A stretch of DNA of 64,000 bases from Sphagnum compactum (taxonomy: Eukaryota; Bryophyta; Sphagnopsida; Sphagnales). Positions within the stretch are counted from its first letter, which is position 1; each line of letters begins with the position of its first letter. The position numbers and the translations under genes are program-made. The notes under the pieces were generated by a model that saw nothing but the letters and a program-made list of their open reading frames with translations, had not been told where the DNA came from and did no database searches. Of this stretch, positions 58,701-64,000 are shown in pieces. The stretch covers positions 12,028,001-12,092,000 of the forward strand of contig OZ234501.1 in assembly GCA_965153455.1 (NCBI GenBank), written 5' to 3'.

Positions 58701-60130
58701 ACTTCGCTCATAATCCAAAAAAACACTTAGAGTTCACAAACATGGTTAAAATGATGAACTCCAAGAGGCTCAAAATAGTTCTTAACTTAAAGACTTGCCA
58801 GATTTCAATGTTGAGTCTAGCAAAACAAATCTTCATGGAGTACACAACCCTCTTGGCAAAGATGGTTGAAAATAGTGCCTCATTTCCTTCTAGTTGTGTT
58901 AATTGTGAATTGTTGTGTGATGTCAAAGTTCTACAAGGGGAACACATTTGCTACCTATGTTGATTATGGTGCATTATTGCATTAAGTTCACTAAAAGTCA
59001 AGATGTCTATGTGTGTGACTATGTTGTAGCTATTAAGTATTGTTAGATGGAACTATATTCATGTATGTTGATTCAACAATATGTTTTACCCAAGATTCTT
59101 TTGGGGACTTCACATGGGTGTTGAAATTGTACACATGATTCGATGAAGTTACAATGGTGTCATCTAACTTGGACCTTAATGCCCTTGGTGCTGAACATTT
59201 TGCATTCTATTGTCAAGACCAATATACTTTTTGGGTCACACATCTAGGTCCAACATTTAGGGAGTTTGTGTGCATAAACAAAAAAAAGTTTGATTATGTT
59301 ATTGCCAAAGTTAAAGATGCATGCACATGTAACATTAATTTTCATTTTGCTTGTGAAGTTTGCTGATTTTTTTAATGTATGATCATTTTAATTTATTTTA
59401 CTTATACATTGTAGTATATTTTCAAGTTTGGTAGTAATTATATTACTTTCAAAAATGCCAAAAAAAAAATTACTTGTTTGAAATGTTGCAATGTAAAGAA
59501 ATCAAGAAAAAATATTTCAAGTTTGGAAATAATTATATTATTTTCAAAAATGCTGAATTATTGATAAATTTGAAAAGTTGAAAGGGTATTAATCACTTGT
59601 TCATTTTTACACATATGTTGCCAAGTTTCTTATCTCGGAGCTAATTGCAAGTTTCCTACAAACCATTTCATGGATGCTCTTGGCGTTGTTTACCCATAAT
59701 ATTGGTTATAGGATGATTGTGAACAAAGTTTTTCTAAACACATGGCCATTATAAAAAATCAATATTGCTCTAGTCAACTGACTCATGATGATTTTGTGCT
59801 AAAAAAGTCACATGAACATATGTTGTGTTCATACACTCTTGAACAATAAGCAAGCATGTTTAAGATGACAATGCTTGCAAACACTACACAACAATGAAAC
59901 CACCCTATGATGTGAATCCATTAACTCAAATTTGGAGAACCATTGAAGTTTCACAAGTGTTAAAAACAAGCATGTTAGAATATCTAAAGGTTATTAAAAT
60001 TATTATTGTTCAAGTTCTTGGGAGCGTTGAAGATGAATGCACATTCTCAACATTGGCCTTTGTGAAGCCTAAACTTTGTAATCATTTGGCAAAACACCTA
60101 GAGGTAGCTATGGGGATGTACTTTTAAATC
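55783..60130 (+). pseudogene. Decayed hAT-like transposon (copy B), interrupted by a repeat insertion
   Basis: Transposase fragments follow the same order as in copy A. They are a possible N-terminal region (55783-56244), MTRKFQDTWVPKLPW (about 56279-56320) with a finger-like region, EFMHDQINLKTKKVFYGARLFAISCDEVTMV (about 56758-56850), the core YVEGIYYMAHQTNLVIQGL...HLEFTNMVKMMNSKRLKI (58457-58963), DLNALGAEHFAF (59154-59366), and a C-terminal dimerisation-like EYLKVIKIIIVQVLGSVEDECTFSTL (59894-60127). Stops and frameshifts separate these. Between the DEVT region and the core lies the R1 repeat at 57422-58256, which most likely landed inside the element. The family call rests on recognised resemblance to plant hAT-type (ZNF862-like) transposases; terminal repeats were not found. 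Confidence 0.68.
57422..58256 (+). repeat. Dispersed TG...CA repeat, family R1, copy 2 (possible solo LTR, GC-rich)
   Basis: It begins TGACACTGC and ends GGTTGCGACA, the reverse complement of the ends of copy 1. It is markedly more GC-rich than its surroundings and keeps the palindrome GAGTCAAACTACCAGTTTGACTC (about 57998-58020). The target-site duplication was not evident (flanks CAATT and TATAT). The GC content and position inside an AT-rich decayed transposon argue for a later insertion than copies 1 and 3. Open frames here (57605-57952, 58006-58364) belong to the repeat. Confidence 0.65.
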
Positions 60131-61822
60131 CATTTTACCTTGGGTAATTTTTTGTATGATGTAGCTTACGATGCATGGTGTGCACATTCTAAGCATAGAG
60201 GTTATACATTTTAATTACAATTGCATTAGTTGCTTCCTAGTTTCTCTTTGATTATTTTTCTAATTATTGTTAAAAATGCTACTATTAGGTTTTTTTTAGC
60301 TTTTGCTAATGGTCTTACAATGTAGCCAATTTTAGATGTACATAATAAAGTTAAAGCCTATTTATCATTTTCACAAAAGTTGTTGTCACTTGATCAATTT
60401 TTCTTTGAGCTTGAAAATCATTTTTAACCAAAGAAAAAAAAAAGACTATTGCTTGCAAACAACATCTTAGTTTTTTTATTATAGCCACATTAATTTTGTT
60501 ACTTTAAAAATAAAGTGTAACCACCTCTACACTATTTTAAAATCCTTAGAAAAGCATTGCCCACAACACCCATGGGACTTTTTTTTATATTTTTTAAATT
60601 CATCATGTGGGATGACAAATGAAGGGCCATGAAAGGATAGTGGGCTTCACTAGTGTTGGCAAGTTTTGAAATTTTGTTAGGTTTAGGTTATAAGTTAGGT
60701 TCTAGTGTTTATAACCAAATGTTTCAACTTACATTAGAACTACCATTGGAATTTGACTAGGAAATTGACCTTTTTACACACTTTTTCTAGAATTGTCATT
60801 CTTGTTGCAACTACAATAATTAGTAGTGGTGTCAAAGGTGTTGAAGGTGTCAAAACAAACTAGAGTCATCATTGAAATTTCTCTAGCTCATCGTGTCATC
60901 ACAACTTCATAATACTTTTAGATTTTGACATTTGAGAACTCTTTTGGTTGAATTTGGAAAAATGCAAATGCATTCTAATCTTCCATTATCATTGCCTACT
61001 GTGAAATCTACAAATGTCGCTAATTTATTTTTCGACACCAATGATTGTTAGGGTTTGCTAAAATCGTATTCTTTTTCTTTTTCTTTTGATATTATATTAC
61101 AATTGCATTCTATTGAAGATGTTCTAACTATGTTCGTTGCGTGTTTTTGCCCTAGTCTAATACCCCTTTTATAAAACATCATCAAAAAAAATTTCCCTTT
61201 ATATTTTAGGTACCCTTGTTCCCTTCATGTTCCCAATGGGTTCCCCAACTATGTCATGGGATTTAACATTCACCTGTTAGCTATTGTGGCCGGTGACAGA
61301 CTGGTGACAGGACAGGTGGCCCGTCAGAAGGCCCGGTTCCTTCGCTGACACATCCCCCCGAAAAACCGGGTGAAACAGTGGGCCAGGGAAGCGCCGAAGA
61401 AGCGCTTTGCATGCTCTCCTCCGTGCGCGCACGTTGTTGCGATTGCGATTGCGATTGTGTGTCTTGCGAGAGGATTCGTACCCAAGCTCACCACATTTTT
61501 TGCGCTCACTGATTTGGTAGTAATAAAGAGCAGCTTCAAGTGCATCGATTGAATTTCTGTTTTTCTATTTTGTTTTGGCGGGATTTGGTTCGTGTTTCTT
61601 GCCTGAGAGCTTTTCCATTTTTCAAGGTCAGACAGACAAAGAGTCATCATATCATCATCATCTTCTCCTTCTTCTTCTTCTCCATCTTTTCTCGCAGTCT
61701 CTTCGCATTATTCACATCAGAGCTTGCAAGCAAAAAGATTTGAACCGTCTGACACTACTCACAGCAGCACAGAATTGTGGAACAAGAAGACGATCGGATG
61801 AGAGCACTGGTATCTGTTTCGT
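60131..61822. other. Intergenic DNA and LysM gene promoter/leader
   Basis: AT-rich to about 61250, then more GC-rich towards the LysM start codon, with a CTT-rich stretch (about 61660-61690) typical of a plant 5' UTR. GATTGC occurs three times in tandem at 61439-61456. No other gene was seen. Confidence 0.4.
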
Positions 61823-63983
61823 ATGGAGTTAGCAACGGCAGCCGTTTCTTTGCCGACGACGACGACGGCCGCCCTGACAGACGGCTTCTTCGCTTCTTCT
61901 TGCTGGAGACAATTGGAGACAACAGGAGTTTTTGGACAACAAGGTTCTCGCCTCTCTTCTAATCACCTCCTCCGCCTAGCGTGCTCAGCGCATCATCATC
62001 ATCATCATCGTCATCATACCAGGGATTGTGAGGAGCGATGGAACTCGATAGGTGGAGTATTGTCTTGTGGAAGGAGAGCCGTTCTTTCGGACGTAAGCAA
62101 GTCCGGCAGTCCGATACACGGAACAGATCACAAAAGTATATCAAGACGAGAAGCTGGAGCTGCACGATCTGAGGCTGTCGACGGCGCTTACGAAGAAGAC
62201 GCTCTTTTTTCGTCCTCTCGATATAAGCTTCATCCTGTGCAGGAGTAAGTGAACCGACCCTTTTTCTTTCCTAGTTCTTCCTGTCAACCCTGAGATTCCT
62301 TACATGATTTCTCTCATACCTGCATGTTTCCAGTTTCATACCCGATGGATCTTCTCGCAGCAGCCGAATAATCGCTTCAGCAACAGTAATACCAGCCATA
62401 ACATCAGCGAGCATTCAGTTCTTTTGTTCTGGCAACATGCTCTGGAATCTGAACTGAATGTGTAATAGATTCAAGAGAAATCAGCCTTGGAATTGTTGTT
62501 CTGATTATTGTGTCTAGAACCAAATGGCTCTGCGGCTTTGTGAACACAGTGTACCTAGCACTAGAAGAGATCTCAAAAACCATAAAACCCTAAACCCTCA
62601 CTCAATGAACTGGGCAAAGGTGGGTTTTTGTGTGCAGGGGAGAGACATTGACTGCCATAGCAAAGCAGTATGATGCAACGGTGGAAAGAATAGCAGTGCT
62701 TAACAACATTTCTGATGCTGATCTGTTACAGACTGGCCAAGAGTTGGTGATTCCAGTGCTGTCTCAAGAATTGACCCATAATGTCAGCATGTCAAATCTT
62801 CAGCAGATCATTCAATTGACTTGCTTCTCAGTCACCATATCCTGACTACCCAATCTAGCCCCTTCCGGTTTTCTCTTTCTTTGGGTTATGCAGAAACTAA
62901 GCTATCTAGGACGAGATCAAACATGATGGGATATGCTGCGTTGTCTAGATGAACCTAGGAGCATGTAATAATCAATCCTCTGCTTGTTGGATCCTGAGCT
63001 CCGACAAGATTTTATTGATCTAGACCTGATCACTGACAAGATTTCATATGTGAAAACCATTGCCATAAGCAAAGGAATCAACCCATCTCATGAATCTTGT
63101 AGGATCTTGAATCTTGAGCTTTTGGATCTTGAGTCAGCATGGGATGACTTCATGACCTGTAATTGTGGGAGGAATTTGTTGATCAAGCCTGAACTTAGGG
63201 TTTCCATGTCCTTTGTTTGTAACAATTAGGTCATTCATTCCTTTACAAGAACAGTGGTAGTAGGAAGGTTACTCTGCCCAATGCTGTGATATCACATGTG
63301 GAGCATATCATCATGCACTACTACCTCAAGGATTGGGCAATGGGCTTACCAAAATGGAGCTTCACATAGTTGATGAGTTGTGTGTCAGTGACTCTGCTGC
63401 GTCTCATGAGAGATGTAAACAGTTGTCAATATTGCATCAGGTGAATTGGAGGCAGAACTAACTGTTGTGGGAAGATAACCAACTACAAAATCAGTGCAAT
63501 TGCTAATTCAATCATATCAGGGTCCAACTGCAACCAGAGATGTCCAGTCTAGTACAAGTTGTGAATTGAGGGTGGCACTCATTTCTCATGGCTTGATGTA
63601 TATACCCTGTGCAGGAAACAACTTCAAGTGAGGACTTAATCAATTACACTGCTCCAAGTAGATTGGAGCAAGGGACCTTTGAATTAGCATCATCCAGGAA
63701 TAAGAGCACTTTGTCCGTGGGACCAGCAACATCTGGATACAGGACCTTCTCAGTTCCTAATTTGGTATATCCTCCTTTATTGTGGGCCTTTTTCAGCAGA
63801 GGTGTGGTAGTTGAAATCATGTGGCAAGCTAGGAGATATGTGTTTCCATTTTGTTGAGGGTTTTTCCCCAACAACCCTAAATTGAATCCTCTCTCTTTCC
63901 AGATTAATTCTGCCAATCATATTTGGAGGCTGACTGCAATAGCTGCATGCCATGGTGGAGGGAAACAGGCTAGTTGCCAGTGA
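61823..63983 (+). CDS. LysM-domain protein
   Basis: LysM is a ~45-residue module that binds N-acetylglucosamine glycans. Exon model: 61823-62244, 62638 to about 62755 or 62782 (either donor keeps phase 0), 63615-63764, 63903-63983 (TGA). The domain spans the first intron: YKLHPVQEGETLTAIAKQYDATVERIAVLNN...LLQTGQELVIPV, with GETL and GQELVIPV as the classical LysM ends, and the split GAG codon closes exactly. Upstream are ~135 Ser/Ala/His-rich residues with a His run (about 61990-62015). They do not form an obvious secretion signal, so the protein may be intracellular, like several plant single-LysM proteins, rather than a receptor. No kinase or GPI signal is seen. The last two exons are supported only by splice sites and open frame. 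Confidence 0.62.
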
Positions 63984-64000
63984 CAGCATGTTGTGGCTCA

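Noticed and set aside
62984-63229. 81-residue open frame inside LysM intron 2
   Set aside because: It begins without a convincing start, matches no family and lacks fitting splice phases with neighbouring exons; a cassette exon is not excluded.

Overview
This is nuclear DNA of a land plant. The genes carry GT-AG introns, the intergenic DNA is AT-rich and full of decayed transposons and minisatellites, short CCCTAAA (plant telomere-type) motifs occur, and every recognisable protein is a plant-type family member: KNL2 with SANTA and CENPC motifs, RAD6/UBC2, cofactor-independent phosphoglycerate mutase, VAMP72-type longin R-SNARE and a LysM protein. I cannot fix the species. A seed-free plant (moss, lycophyte or fern) is a weak guess only. 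Layout: 1-2.8 kb is repeat DNA, with a degenerate TG...CA dispersed element and a 44-bp tandem array. 3.4-7.6 kb (+) is a KNL2-like centromere licensing gene whose middle is an array of 46-residue repeats. 7.6-12 kb is intergenic with several small duplications. 12.6-13.3 kb (+) is an unrecognised four-hydrophobic-segment membrane protein. 17.1-19.5 kb (-) is a five-exon UBC2/RAD6 ubiquitin-conjugating enzyme of exactly 152 residues. 20-31 kb is AT-rich repeat DNA with three copies of one repeat family, another copy of the TG...CA element and a decayed hAT-like transposase. 31.1-35.0 kb (-) is a nine-exon iPGAM (copy A). 36-41 kb is repeat DNA with a 72-bp minisatellite and a ~170-bp satellite-like array. 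41.7-43.8 kb (+) is VAMP72 copy A and 46.3-48.3 kb (-) is VAMP72 copy B. 49.8-53.4 kb (-) is iPGAM copy B. 54-60 kb holds 61-bp and 32-bp arrays and a second hAT-like transposon, split by a TG...CA repeat. 61.8-64.0 kb (+) is a LysM protein gene. The central 31-54 kb is a duplicated two-gene block (iPGAM + VAMP72). All exon boundaries and intron phases are conserved between copies although the proteins have clearly diverged, and the orientations do not fit one simple tandem or inverted duplication. The genes look like unrelated housekeeping functions (chromosome segregation, ubiquitination, glycolysis, vesicle fusion, glycan binding); nothing suggests a pathway cluster. I rebuilt exon coordinates by hand from splice sites, reading-frame phase and family conservation. 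They close in frame for UBC2, both iPGAM and both VAMP72 genes; KNL2 exon 2 and LysM exon 2 keep an uncertain 3' end.
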